A stretch of 45,425 bases of DNA, from assembly GCA_003602575.1 (NCBI GenBank), contig QQRY01000041.1, positions 1-45,425 of the forward strand, in the 5' to 3' direction. This DNA is from Candidatus Poseidoniales archaeon (GTDB lineage Archaea > Thermoplasmatota > Poseidoniia > Poseidoniales > Poseidoniaceae). The position numbers were made by a program, and so were the translations under genes. The notes under the pieces are model-generated. The model saw only the letters and a program-made list of their open reading frames with translations, was not told the origin of the DNA and did not search any database. Positions 7,520 through 16,897 of the stretch are shown piece by piece. The number at the start of each line of letters is the position of its first letter. Position 1 is the first letter of the stretch.

Positions 7520-8677
7520 ATGTCTTTATCCCCCGTTGTAGATATTTCACCTAATCTAAGATTATTAGGTACTGCGCATGTCGCTAAGGCTAGTGTTGAA
7601 GCGGTAAAGAGTCAAATCGAGGAATTCAAGCCAGAAGTAGTAGCAGTGGAATTATGTCAATCTAGATATGATTCACTAATTAGCGATAGAAGATTAGACA
7701 AAGAAGGGCTATTGAAAGTTATCAAAGAAGGAAAAGCACCTCTTGTGCTACTACAATCAATGTTAGCCTCAGAGCAACGCAGGCTGGGAATGGACGAAGG
7801 TGAACAGCCAGGTGCGGAATTAATGGCAGCAGTAGAGGTTGCTAGAGAGAAGGATTTGGAAGTGGTACTGATAGACAGGGACATCCAAGTAACACTAAGA
7901 AGAGCTTGGAAGAAAATGAAGTTGAGAGAGAAATTTAAGATTCTTTATTCTCTATTAGGAGATGACCATGATGAAGAGAATCCAGATTTAGAGGAATTAC
8001 TAGGTAATCAAGATTTATTATCTTCAATGATGGAAGAATTAAGAGAGTTTTCCCCTGGCGCTGGAACGGTATTGATCGATGAAAGAGATTCTTATCTTGC
8101 GGAGAAGATTTTATCTATCGATTCAGATAAAAAAGTTCTAGCAGTTGTAGGGGCAGGACATCTTTCAGGTTTAGAAAAAAATCTGGATGAAAAATTAGAA
8201 TTTAATCAAAATAATCTAAAGGTATTAGAGGAAATACCGAAGAGGACTCTAATCTCAAAATCTATTCCTTGGTTGATTCCTGCATTAGTAATGGGTCTAA
8301 TGGCTTACTTTTTGACAACGGGTGAGGGTGTTGATATTGTTGAACTATTCACTGTTTGGACATTGGCTAATGCTGTATTTGCAGCAATTGGATGTATTCT
8401 TGCAAGAGGACATATTTTAGCGATTTTAACCGCTGCTTTAGCCTCTCCAATCACTTCACTAAATCCAACCTTGGCAGCTGGATGGTTTGCAGGTTATGTT
8501 CAACTCAAAGTTGTCGAACCGACAACAGAAGATCTGCAGAACTTCCTTAAATTAGACAAATTCAGCCTTTTCTGGTCAAATAGAGCAGGGAGAGTATTAC
8601 TAGTAACAGCCCTAACCAATTTAGGTAGTATGGCTGGTGCTTGGGTTGCAGCAGCGGGTTTGATTGGTGGGATTTGA
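7520..8677 (+). CDS. TraB/PrgY family membrane protein
   Basis: A 385-aa TraB-domain protein. The N-terminal LLGTAHVAKASVEAV and FKPEVVAVELCQSRYDSL are the hallmark Gly-Thr-Ala-His and Glu-Leu motifs of the family, which shares a fold with erythromycin-esterase/Tiki-type proteins. LAVVGAGHLSGL closes the soluble domain, and three to four TM segments occupy the last 130 residues. Bacterial PrgY limits pheromone activity and eukaryotic TRABD is mitochondrial; archaeal function is unknown. ATG 7520 is preferred because GAGGATTG lies at the right distance upstream. An in-frame TTG at 7514 would overlap the DHH stop. Tight coupling to the DHH gene suggests a shared process. Confidence 0.85.
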   Translation: MSLSPVVDISPNLRLLGTAHVAKASVEAVKSQIEEFKPEVVAVELCQSRYDSLISDRRLDKEGLLKVIKEGKAPLVLLQSMLASEQRRLGMDEGEQPGAELMAAVEVAREKDLEVVLIDRDIQVTLRRAWKKMKLREKFKILYSLLGDDHDEENPDLEELLGNQDLLSSMMEELREFSPGAGTVLIDERDSYLAEKILSIDSDKKVLAVVGAGHLSGLEKNLDEKLEFNQNNLKVLEEIPKRTLISKSIPWLIPALVMGLMAYFLTTGEGVDIVELFTVWTLANAVFAAIGCILARGHILAILTAALASPITSLNPTLAAGWFAGYVQLKVVEPTTEDLQNFLKLDKFSLFWSNRAGRVLLVTALTNLGSMAGAWVAAAGLIGGI

Positions 8678-9541
8678 TTAATTTAATTCACTTAGAACTT
8701 TCATTAAGTCTACATTTTCATCTATATCATGAACTCTGATAATATCTATATCATTGTAGAAGGCAAAGGCCGACGTCGCTAAAGTTCCTGGTAATCTGTC
8801 TTCAGTTTTTTGTTTTCCAGTAATTTGTCCTATCATCGATTTTCTTGAGACTCCAAGTAATGTTGAGAAATTAGATTGGGTAAGCAAATGTATATTTTTC
8901 ATTAGTTCTATATTGTGATTCAACAACTTTCCAAATCCAATTCCTGGGTCAATAACAATCAATTCTTTAGGATGGCCAGAATCTAGAAGTTGCTGTACTT
9001 TACTAAATAAAAATGAACTTACTTCATCGACACAATTCTCGTATTCTGGGTTCTCTTGCATTTTTTCTGGTTCACCTTGCATGTGCATTACACATACAGC
9101 ACATCCAGTTTCAATGACGACATCAATCATTTCTGGGTCACTAAATCCTGATATGTCATTTATCATTTCAGCCCCTGCTTTAATCGCTTCTCTTGCTACT
9201 ACCGCTCTTCTAGTATCGATCGAAATTAGACCTTCAGGTCTTATTTCTTTTAGGGATTTTATTGCTGGAATTACTCTTCTCAGTTCCTCATCAATATCAA
9301 CAGGTTCTGCTCCAGGTCTAGTAGATTCTCCACCTATATCCAACCATGTTGCTCCATAATCCCATATTTCGATTCCTCTTTTTATGGAATCTTCTAATTG
9401 GAATCTTCTGCTTTCACTATGAAATGAATCAGGAGTTATATTTAGAATCCCCATAATTATGCAAGGATTATTTTTTTGTCTAGAAATATTTCTAAAAATA
9501 TAATGACGGCGATTTTCTTGAGGTCCTAAGTTATCGCCCAT
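8678..9541 (-). CDS. folP: Dihydropteroate synthase
   Basis: A 287-aa DHPS joining pterin pyrophosphate with p-aminobenzoate to form dihydropteroate in folate synthesis. Seen: IMGILNITPDSF (29-40), LDIGGESTRPGAEP (67-80), INDISGFSDPEM, CAVCVMHMQGEPEKMQ, IDPGIGFGK, LLGVSRKSMIG and the C-terminal RVHD. All pterin- and pABA-site signatures are present. Loop 1 reads PDSFHSES instead of the usual PDSFSDGG. The N-terminal 28 residues are a polar extension. The family is the bacterial-type DHPS, which fits the FolB-like and pterin dehydratase genes elsewhere in the window. It is convergent with the TraB gene (no gap) and divergent from a membrane protein gene. Confidence 0.92.
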   Translation of the reverse strand: MGDNLGPQENRRHYIFRNISRQKNNPCIIMGILNITPDSFHSESRRFQLEDSIKRGIEIWDYGATWLDIGGESTRPGAEPVDIDEELRRVIPAIKSLKEIRPEGLISIDTRRAVVAREAIKAGAEMINDISGFSDPEMIDVVIETGCAVCVMHMQGEPEKMQENPEYENCVDEVSSFLFSKVQQLLDSGHPKELIVIDPGIGFGKLLNHNIELMKNIHLLTQSNFSTLLGVSRKSMIGQITGKQKTEDRLPGTLATSAFAFYNDIDIIRVHDIDENVDLMKVLSELN

Positions 9542-9593
9542 TAACCGTGCTAAAGCGAGAGATTTGATAAGTTGTGGCTGTAAAGGTGTCGTT

Positions 9594-10223
9594 ATGCCGG
9601 AGGAACCTCAGCAATCATTGATTCAAGAATCGAGTGATTTTGAATCTAATAATTCTGTTTCTGAATCTAGTCTTGAATTGGCAAATCGTCTGATTGTTAG
9701 GCTAAAACCAGAGGATAACTCTTCAATTTTTGGTATGATTGCCAATAAGTCGTATTATAGTGGCGGATTGATGACTATAATACTGGTATTTTGGTGGTTA
9801 GCAGTTGACTCAGCTAGCGATGATCTTGACTCTGGACTCTCAACATTTTTCGATTTGGATTTCTCACAAGTGGCATTAGCCGTCATTGGATTAGGTCTCA
9901 TGTCCTCATTATTGAGTGATTTGAGTAGAGAATTAGGAAAATTACTACCTTCGCTGATATCAGGTGCAATGTTAATTATGTGCGGCTTATATGTCATTGA
10001 ACCGATGGCAATTGGTTTACTCACAGATCAATATGAATTAACTGACGGAGTTTGGAGATGTCTTAGGCTTGGAATACTATGGGCTGGAGTTTCATGGTGT
10101 GCACATTTGCTAGTCGATGCTTCACTACTGGTTTGGTTGAAGAGATTCTGTGATTCAAATGGCATAGAAATTACACCTGATAGAGAATCAAACAAATCCG
10201 ATGGAAAATCGATTGATGTATGA
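9594..10223 (+). CDS. Membrane protein of unknown function
   Basis: 209 aa, family not recognised. A Ser/Glu-rich N-terminal stretch of about 55 residues is followed by four hydrophobic segments (roughly 58-72, 92-108, 119-143 and 156-180) and a charged C-terminal tail. Short conserved-looking pieces such as LSDLSRELGKLLPSL sit between segments 2 and 3. AAAGGTG is suitably placed before ATG 9594, which decides this start over an upstream TTG. It is divergent from folP and lies 41 bases upstream of trm56 on the same strand; the context suggests no function. Confidence 0.6.
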   Translation: MPEEPQQSLIQESSDFESNNSVSESSLELANRLIVRLKPEDNSSIFGMIANKSYYSGGLMTIILVFWWLAVDSASDDLDSGLSTFFDLDFSQVALAVIGLGLMSSLLSDLSRELGKLLPSLISGAMLIMCGLYVIEPMAIGLLTDQYELTDGVWRCLRLGILWAGVSWCAHLLVDASLLVWLKRFCDSNGIEITPDRESNKSDGKSIDV

Positions 10224-10264
10224 TTTAGCATACCTTTCATCAATGATTGTCTTTTGGCAGTGTT

Positions 10265-10822
10265 ATGTCTGGTGAGAGAGTCGATGTACTTAGACTTGGA
10301 TATAGGCGAGGTAGAGATCCAAGAATTACGACTCATCTTGCACTAGTAGGACGTGCATTTGGCGCTGATAGGTTTCTTCTAGCGGGTGATGAGGATAAAG
10401 ATATGTTTGAAAACCTAGAATCTGTTGAAAAGAGGTTTGGAAAAGGACTTGAATGTGAATATATCAAAAGTCCAATGGGTTGGTTAAGAAAATTTGTTGA
10501 AGAAGATGCAGGTGATGGTCTACCTGGTGTAGCAGTACACCTTACGATGTATGGCGAACCATTCAGAGAGGCAATTCCTAAGATTCGTAGAGATCGACCA
10601 TTAGTAGTCATTGTAGGTGGTGCTAAAGTCCCACCAGAAGTATTCAAACTCAGCCAATACAATGTCGCAGTAGGCAATCAACCACATTCTGAAGTGGCTG
10701 CTTTGGGTTTATTCCTAGATTCATGGTATGGTGGAAATACTAGTGAGCGTAAGTTCGAAGATGCTCGGTTGATTATCGAGCCTTCGGCTAAAGGCAAGAA
10801 AGTAATTGATTTGGATAGATAA
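10265..10822 (+). CDS. trm56: tRNA (cytidine(56)-2'-O)-methyltransferase
   Basis: A 185-aa SPOUT-class methyltransferase, the archaeal enzyme that 2'-O-methylates C56 in the T-loop of tRNAs using SAM. Seen: VLRLGYRRGRDPRITTHLAL, ARAFGADRFLLAG near the start, AVHLTMYG in the middle, and VVIVGGAKVPPEVF with VAVGNQPHSEVAALGLFLD forming the trefoil-knot SAM site. The length is as expected for aTrm56. The ATG at 10265 starts at the conserved strand; an upstream TTG is less likely. This is an archaea-specific marker and supports the archaeal assignment. Confidence 0.92.
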   Translation: MSGERVDVLRLGYRRGRDPRITTHLALVGRAFGADRFLLAGDEDKDMFENLESVEKRFGKGLECEYIKSPMGWLRKFVEEDAGDGLPGVAVHLTMYGEPFREAIPKIRRDRPLVVIVGGAKVPPEVFKLSQYNVAVGNQPHSEVAALGLFLDSWYGGNTSERKFEDARLIIEPSAKGKKVIDLDR

Positions 10823-10829
10823 AATTAGT

Positions 10830-10838
10830 AAATATATA
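10830..10838 (+). promoter_or_regulatory. Candidate TATA box upstream of carAB
   Basis: AAATATATA lies 114 bases before the carA ATG in the 129-base gap after trm56. A perfect short inverted repeat, AATGT-N4-ACATT, follows at 10850-10863, close to where transcription would begin, and could be an operator. A second TATA-like string (TATTTTAT, near 10898) lies closer to the ATG and is an alternative promoter. Confidence 0.35.
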
Positions 10839-10951
10839 CTTACTTAGAGAATGTAATGACATTATATCTGTTTTTCATTTAGTCTTCTAATCGGCATTAT
10901 TTTATCCCTACAAACCCAATCATTATGGGAGTCCGTTTTTGACCATCTGCG

Positions 10952-12259
10952 ATGTCAACTGCCCAGTTGCAAGACGGAAGTTTCTGTCCTGGTGCTGTTA
11001 ATAGAAAATCAAGTGGCTATCCGACCTTCCAAGATGCTGCAGATGGGCTTTCTAGAGGTGATGATTTAGCAACTTCTGCGAGTGGAGCAGGTATTCTACT
11101 GACGGCAGATGGTGGCAGGTATGAAGGGGAACTATTTGGCGCTAGTAAAATCGGCGAAGGTGAACTTGTTTTCACCACCGGGATGATGGGTTATCAAGAG
11201 TCTTTGACCGACCCATCATTTGCAGGTCAGGTTTTGACTTTCACATATCCGCTGATTGGAAATTATGGCATTCATCACGGTTGTTCAGAGTCTGCATCTG
11301 TTTGGCCCCGAGGAGTTGTAGTACGTCATGCGATGTCTCAACCAGACCATAGAAACTCTATTGGTACGGTTAATGATTTACTCAGGCTCCATAATGTTCC
11401 CGGTATTCAAGGTATTGATACTAGGGCCATTACCAAGCGAGTTAGAGAATTGGGGACAGTTCTATGTGTTTTTGGACCTGTAGAGGATGAACAAGCCCTT
11501 GTTGAAAGATTAAACAACTTGACATCTCCGGATTTAGAAGATTTAGTAGATCAAGTTTCAATAGATGAACCGGTAATTCTAAACTCAGGTTCACTAGATG
11601 ATTTCGGAGTTCCAAAGCCTCGTTTGGCTGCTATTGATTGTGGAATCAAATATAATATTCTTAGGAGTTTATGTAAATCGTTTGAAGTTATTTGGTGTCC
11701 TCCTGACGTTGACTTTTCATTACTTCAAGACCAGTATGGAATTGATGCTTTATTCTGTTCAAATGGTCCGGGAGATCCTGCTCATGCAGGAAAAGCATCA
11801 ATCGCTCGTCACACTCTGGCATCTGCCGTGAAGTCTAAAATTCCAGTAATGGGTATTTGTTTGGGGCATCAGTTGATGGGATTAGCATCTGGACTTAGTA
11901 CATACAAAATGCGATATGGACACAGAGGGGCTAATCAGCCTGTTGTTGATTTGAAAACAGGAAAGGTATTGATCACAAGTCAAAATCATGGTTTTGCCGT
12001 TGCAGACCCAGATTCAGGGATGTTAGCTGCTCACCCCTCAGGAGCAACTTCTCCTCCACAAGAAAACCTTCATGGTGCTGAAGTTGAAGTTAGATATATC
12101 AACGCTAACGATCGAACAGTTGAGGGTCTTGATGTTATTGGCAGTCCTTCATTCACAGTACAATTTCACCCTGAGGCTTGTCCTGGGCCTCATGATGCAG
12201 AAAATTTATTCTTAAGATTTAGAGAAGTTGTTGACCAATACTTAGGAGTGATTGACTAA
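10952..12259 (+). CDS. carA: Carbamoyl-phosphate synthase small (glutaminase) subunit
   Basis: 435 aa. It hydrolyses glutamine and passes ammonia to CarB, feeding pyrimidine and arginine synthesis. The CPSase small-chain domain begins at about residue 47 (GILLTADGGRYEGELFG), and the class I glutaminase domain runs from about 223 to the end. It has nucleophile C303 in GICLGHQ and the His406/Glu408 pair in FHPEACPGPHDA. The first 46 residues are an N-terminal extension not seen in typical CarA. No alternative in-frame ATG, GTG or TTG was found near the usual start, so the extension seems real. Its stop overlaps the carB start by one base (TAATG), showing translational coupling. Confidence 0.95.
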   Translation: MSTAQLQDGSFCPGAVNRKSSGYPTFQDAADGLSRGDDLATSASGAGILLTADGGRYEGELFGASKIGEGELVFTTGMMGYQESLTDPSFAGQVLTFTYPLIGNYGIHHGCSESASVWPRGVVVRHAMSQPDHRNSIGTVNDLLRLHNVPGIQGIDTRAITKRVRELGTVLCVFGPVEDEQALVERLNNLTSPDLEDLVDQVSIDEPVILNSGSLDDFGVPKPRLAAIDCGIKYNILRSLCKSFEVIWCPPDVDFSLLQDQYGIDALFCSNGPGDPAHAGKASIARHTLASAVKSKIPVMGICLGHQLMGLASGLSTYKMRYGHRGANQPVVDLKTGKVLITSQNHGFAVADPDSGMLAAHPSGATSPPQENLHGAEVEVRYINANDRTVEGLDVIGSPSFTVQFHPEACPGPHDAENLFLRFREVVDQYLGVID

Positions 12260-15200
12260 TGCCTCGTAGAGATGACTTAAAGACAATTCTAGTCTTAGGA
12301 AGTGGTCCAATAAAGATTGGCCAAGCGGCTGAGTTTGATTTCTCTGGAAGCCAAGCTGTCAGGGCGCTACGAGAAGATGGATATGAAGTGATTTTAGTAA
12401 ATTCAAACCCTGCAACTATCCAGAACGACCCTGAAATGGCAGATAAGGTCTACATTGAGCCATTATTATCCTCCTCGGTAAAGAGAATTTTAGAGATAGA
12501 AAGACCGTGTGCAATATTGGCTGGAATGGGCGGGCAAACCGCATTAAACATTGCCAGTGAATTGGCTCATCAAGGTGTTTTGGATGAATTAGGTGTAGAA
12601 CTAATTGGTTCTGATTTGGATGCTATCGATAAGGCAGAAGATAGAGATTTATTCAACAAAGTTTGTGAATCGATAAATCTACCAATTTCAGAAGCCATAG
12701 CTTGTAACTCAATGGAAGAGGTTATTTCAGCTGCAGAGAAAATTAACAGTTGGCCATTACTTATCAGGCCTGCGTTTACGCTTGGAGGTTTAGGTGGAGG
12801 AACTGCCTGGGATTTGGGCGAATTAGTTGAAATAGCTACTTTGGGCCTTAGAAACTCAAGAATAAGTCAAGTACTTATTGAGGAATCTATTCTTGGTTGG
12901 CAAGAATTAGAATATGAAGTAATGAGAGATGAAGCCGATAATGCCACAATTGTATGTACTATGGAGAATATCGACCCAATGGGGGTTCACACAGGAGAAT
13001 CTACAGTTGTAGCACCTTTACAATCATTTTCAGATAGCGATCATCAGATACTTAGAGACCAAGCATTGAGTCTAATTCGTGCATTGAATATTAAGGGCGG
13101 GTGTAATGTACAATTTGCATTCAACCAATCTACTGGAGAGATTAGAGTTATCGAAGTGAATCCACGAGTCTCTCGTTCTTCTGCTTTAGCCAGTAAAGCA
13201 ACCGGTTATCCTATTGCTAGGATGGCTGCTAAGATTGCTGTAGGCTACACTCTAGATGAACTTCCCAACCCTATTACAGGTGAAGGAACAACTGCTGCTT
13301 TCGAACCTACATTGGATTATTGTGTAGTTAAGATACCTAGGTGGCCTTTTGATAAGTTTAGAACTGCAGATAGAACACTTGGCACCTCTATGAAGTCAAC
13401 AGGGGAAGTTATGGCTATAGGTCGAAATTTCGAAGAAGCCTTCTTGAAGGCATGGGCTTCTCTAGAGCAAGGTTGCCCCTATCCAAGACCTCTGACTAGA
13501 GCAGATGAGTCAGAAGGGGAAGGGATGAAAGAAAGAGCATATGAAGAACTTCCAGACTCAGTATTAGTGGATTGGTGTAAGGTCGCCACCGATAGAAGAA
13601 TGGGTGCTTTAATCGAAGCATTTAGACGTGGCTGGAGTGTTGAGAGAGTTCATGAGATAACTAGGATAACTAGATGGTTTTTATATCGATTTGAAAATAT
13701 TGCAAAGATGGAGAATGAAATAGTATCAATGGCTTGTAATCCCTCTGAAATAGATTCTGAATCATTACGTGAATGGAAATCCTTCGGATTTAGTGACTCA
13801 CACATTGCTGATGCGCTTAATGGATTTCCTGCAACTGGATACAAATCTCTACCTAGAGGTCGTGATGAAAGAACTGTTATGTCTCGTAGACATTCATTGA
13901 AGTTACATCCAAAGTATCGAATGGTTGATTCTTGTGCTGCAGAATTTGCAGCAAAGACTCCTTACTATTATTCTACATATGAACCAAATGGTTCGAATGA
14001 AATAGATTACATTCCCGATTTAGAAAATAGAACTAAGCAACGTTATGTTGCTATAGGTAGTGGCCCGATAAGAATAGGTCAAGGTATAGAATTTGATTAT
14101 GGATGTGTACATGCAGTCAAAGCGATTAGAGAAGCAGGAAAAGATGCAATATTGATCAATAATAATCCCGAAACAGTTTCTACTGATTTTGATACCTCGG
14201 ATAGACTTTACTTCGAACCTCTAACTCTAGAATATGTCTCAGAAGTGCTTCTTAGAGAGAATGCTCACTCAATACTTCTACAATTTGGAGGCCAAACAGC
14301 AATCAATCTTTCACAGCCACTTGAGAAGAGGCTCCCCGATTTAAGAAAGATAGGATTGGAATTGGAAATAGCCGGGACTTCTTGTGACGCTATAGACGAA
14401 GCAAGCGATAGAGAAAGATTTGAGAAATTCGCCCAAGAAGCAGGATTGAAAATGCCTAGAGGGGCAACTGGTACTAGTTCTGATGATGTTAGAAAAGCGG
14501 TAAAAGAAATAGGATTCCCGGTACTTATTCGTCCATCATATGTATTGGGTGGTAGAGGTATGGAAATATTATCTAATCAAGAACAATTAGATGCTTATCT
14601 AAAAGAAGCATATCTTGCACCTGATAAACCACTATTGGTCGATGAATATCTCGGCCATGCTACTGAATTGGATGTGGATGCAGCATGTGATGGTAAAGAA
14701 GTGCTTGTAGGGGCTATCATGGAACATTTGGAAGAAGCAGGGATTCATTCAGGTGATTCGACATGTTTCATTCCAACACAAAATGTCCCCGAAGATATTC
14801 TAGAATTGGTTCGTAAACAAACAGAAGTTATAGGTTTAGGGCTTAATATCAAAGGCTGCTATAATATTCAATTTGCAATCCAAGGCGATGAACTATATGT
14901 TCTAGAAGTCAACCCAAGGTCCTCAAGAACAGTTCCTTTCGTTGCAAAGTCATCAGGCTTACCTCTGGCTAGAATAGCCGCTAACATAACCATAGGTATC
15001 CCTCTTTCTAAGCAAGAAATACCGATTAGAACTTCTGGACAAATCTGTGTAAAAGCACCAGTATTTCCATTCATTAAACTACGCGGACTTGATCCAGCAC
15101 CTGGTCCTGAAATGAAATCTACCGGTGAAGTATTTGGTTCTGATTCATCAGCAGATATAGCATATCTAAAAGCTAGATTAGCTACTGAAGTTCCGGTTGC

Positions 15201-15603
15201 TAAGTCGGGAGGTGCTTACTTGACTGTTAGAGACCAAGACAAAAAGAAACTTTTGAATTCTGCATCAAAACTGGTGGAACTAGGATTCAATCTATATGCC
15301 ACTCCAGGGACTGCAGATTACCTTAGAGAGAATTCAATACCAGTTGAAGTGGCTTATCGAATAAGAGAATCTAAGCACCCTGATGCACTAGATTTAATGA
15401 GACAAGGTAAGATTTCATTCATAGTTAATGTTCCAACTGTTTCTGGGGGTGCTGTACGCGATGGGAATATGATGAGAAGACTTGCAGTTGAACTAAACAT
15501 CCCATTTGTAACTACAATCAGGGGTGCTGATATGGAAGTCGCTGCAATTAGAGCTCAACAAAAAGGAATAGTTGAACCTAGAAGGCTGAAGGTAAACTAC
15601 TGA
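12259..15603 (+). CDS. carB: Carbamoyl-phosphate synthase large subunit
   Basis: 1114 aa, full length. Two homologous ATP-grasp halves are visible. The first begins LVLGSGPIKIGQAAEFDFSG and has RPAFTLGGLGGG. The second begins AIGSGPIRIGQGIEFDYG (near residue 596) and has RPSYVLGGRGME. EVNPRVSRSSALASKATG and EVNPRSSRTVPFVAKSSG mark the two metal/ATP sites. A C-terminal MGS-like allosteric domain (about 980-1114) holds LYATPGTADYL and VNVPTVSGG. GGAGTG before the ATG is a good ribosome site. CarB makes carbamoyl phosphate from bicarbonate, ammonia and two ATP. It is an unsplit single gene, unlike the split carB of some methanogens. Confidence 0.96.
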   Translation: MPRRDDLKTILVLGSGPIKIGQAAEFDFSGSQAVRALREDGYEVILVNSNPATIQNDPEMADKVYIEPLLSSSVKRILEIERPCAILAGMGGQTALNIASELAHQGVLDELGVELIGSDLDAIDKAEDRDLFNKVCESINLPISEAIACNSMEEVISAAEKINSWPLLIRPAFTLGGLGGGTAWDLGELVEIATLGLRNSRISQVLIEESILGWQELEYEVMRDEADNATIVCTMENIDPMGVHTGESTVVAPLQSFSDSDHQILRDQALSLIRALNIKGGCNVQFAFNQSTGEIRVIEVNPRVSRSSALASKATGYPIARMAAKIAVGYTLDELPNPITGEGTTAAFEPTLDYCVVKIPRWPFDKFRTADRTLGTSMKSTGEVMAIGRNFEEAFLKAWASLEQGCPYPRPLTRADESEGEGMKERAYEELPDSVLVDWCKVATDRRMGALIEAFRRGWSVERVHEITRITRWFLYRFENIAKMENEIVSMACNPSEIDSESLREWKSFGFSDSHIADALNGFPATGYKSLPRGRDERTVMSRRHSLKLHPKYRMVDSCAAEFAAKTPYYYSTYEPNGSNEIDYIPDLENRTKQRYVAIGSGPIRIGQGIEFDYGCVHAVKAIREAGKDAILINNNPETVSTDFDTSDRLYFEPLTLEYVSEVLLRENAHSILLQFGGQTAINLSQPLEKRLPDLRKIGLELEIAGTSCDAIDEASDRERFEKFAQEAGLKMPRGATGTSSDDVRKAVKEIGFPVLIRPSYVLGGRGMEILSNQEQLDAYLKEAYLAPDKPLLVDEYLGHATELDVDAACDGKEVLVGAIMEHLEEAGIHSGDSTCFIPTQNVPEDILELVRKQTEVIGLGLNIKGCYNIQFAIQGDELYVLEVNPRSSRTVPFVAKSSGLPLARIAANITIGIPLSKQEIPIRTSGQICVKAPVFPFIKLRGLDPAPGPEMKSTGEVFGSDSSADIAYLKARLATEVPVAKSGGAYLTVRDQDKKKLLNSASKLVELGFNLYATPGTADYLRENSIPVEVAYRIRESKHPDALDLMRQGKISFIVNVPTVSGGAVRDGNMMRRLAVELNIPFVTTIRGADMEVAAIRAQQKGIVEPRRLKVNY

Positions 15604-16860
15604 TCAACATGCATCATATGCATCAATGATATACTTTGTAAGAGGGCTAGTCCATGCTAATTCGCTAATTCCAGATTCTCCGTCTTTTGAGTATATTCTT
15701 ACGACATCTCTAACTCTAACATTTCCTTCTGAAGACCTTGCTAGAATAGTTGCAGCTTTTATTGACTTTCCAGTGCCATGAGGATCATAGATAGTATCTA
15801 ATGCTTCTTTCAAGAACCAATCTGCTTTGCCACCCTTTTCACCATCATAGGTTTTCTTAGGTTTCTTTGCGCCAAACATGCCACCCGATTTCTTAGGGGT
15901 TGCTTTCTTCTTTTCAGGTTTCTTTTTAGCAGGAGTAGATTTTGTTTCTTTTTTACTAGAGTCATCTTTCTTAGCAACATTTGAAACAGTCTTATTCTGG
16001 AACTCTTCTTCAAGTTCAGCCCGAATTTCTTTTTCCAACTCTTTTCTGATACTCTTTTCTAATTTAGACCGTATTTTTTCTTCCATTGCTGAAGCATCGA
16101 CCTTTTGTAACTTTGAGTAAGCATCATCACGCTCATCTTGTAATGCTTGCATTACATTGATGTAATGAGATGCAACCTGAATTAATGAAGTTTCCATGGA
16201 TGCTTCAAGTTGCATTGAAACAACTTCGCTAGCAGAATCTCTCCACTTACGCCATTGTAACATTGTATTTGCATGTATATCTGACCCACATTTAGGACAA
16301 AAACTTCTCTTTGGTGGTTTTAGAACTGGAATTGCTCTCATAGCATCAGGGTCGATACCTTCATGCTCTCCACTAGCAACATCGTGAATGTGAGTAGATG
16401 CCTCCATCCCGGTATCCATAGCATCTCTAAAAAGGCCCTCGTTTAGGTCAAGCTTTCCTTCTTGGATAAGATCCCATGCATTTGTTCCTCTAACTACCGC
16501 TCTAACTGCTGCATTAGCTGCGGGGGAATTACCCCAATCCATGTTTATGACTTTTGTAGAACTAGAGGAACCAATTTCAGCAGATGAAAAAGCATCTCCA
16601 ATATCGTATTCTTCACCTTCTGCAGGTGCTGCAATACCTAGTTGTATCGGATTGGCTCCTTCCTCGATTTTAGCAATCATATCAAATTTTTCTGCCATCG
16701 ATAAATCGTCTCGTAGCCTAATGACATCTCTAAGTTGATTCAAATCATGGCCAGTAGATGTAATTGGTCCTTGAACTGTCATGTCATGTCCGCAGGAGAG
16801 ACAAAACTTTGCGGCAGGCTCTACATCTGCCTCACAGGTTGGACAATAGACCCCCGCCAT
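15604..16860 (-). CDS. Zinc-ribbon / coiled-coil protein with a basic H1-like linker
   Basis: 418 aa, unknown. In order: an N-terminal zinc ribbon (CPTC at 6-9, CLSC at 20-23); an acidic, poorly conserved middle; a second CPKC knuckle at 188-191 with no obvious partner pair; a long charged coiled coil (about 240-290) of Lys/Glu heptads; a very basic linker (about 297-345) with repeated TPAKKK, KKATPKK and AKKPKK; and a compact C-terminal domain (345-418). The linker resembles histone H1 tails and suggests nucleic-acid or chromatin contact; this is inference only. ATG 16860 is supported by a TATA-like element about 44 bases upstream. It is convergent with carB and immediately downstream of lysS. 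Confidence 0.6.
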   Translation of the reverse strand: MAGVYCPTCEADVEPAAKFCLSCGHDMTVQGPITSTGHDLNQLRDVIRLRDDLSMAEKFDMIAKIEEGANPIQLGIAAPAEGEEYDIGDAFSSAEIGSSSSTKVINMDWGNSPAANAAVRAVVRGTNAWDLIQEGKLDLNEGLFRDAMDTGMEASTHIHDVASGEHEGIDPDAMRAIPVLKPPKRSFCPKCGSDIHANTMLQWRKWRDSASEVVSMQLEASMETSLIQVASHYINVMQALQDERDDAYSKLQKVDASAMEEKIRSKLEKSIRKELEKEIRAELEEEFQNKTVSNVAKKDDSSKKETKSTPAKKKPEKKKATPKKSGGMFGAKKPKKTYDGEKGGKADWFLKEALDTIYDPHGTGKSIKAATILARSSEGNVRVRDVVRIYSKDGESGISELAWTSPLTKYIIDAYDAC

Positions 16861-16897
16861 GGATGGAGATGATACGGTTTCACTTTTCAATAGTGCG

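Noticed and set aside
15604-16860. HGTGKS near the C-terminus as a P-loop ATPase motif
   Set aside because: The first Gly of GxxxxGK[ST] is missing and no Walker B or sensor follows; it is a chance string.
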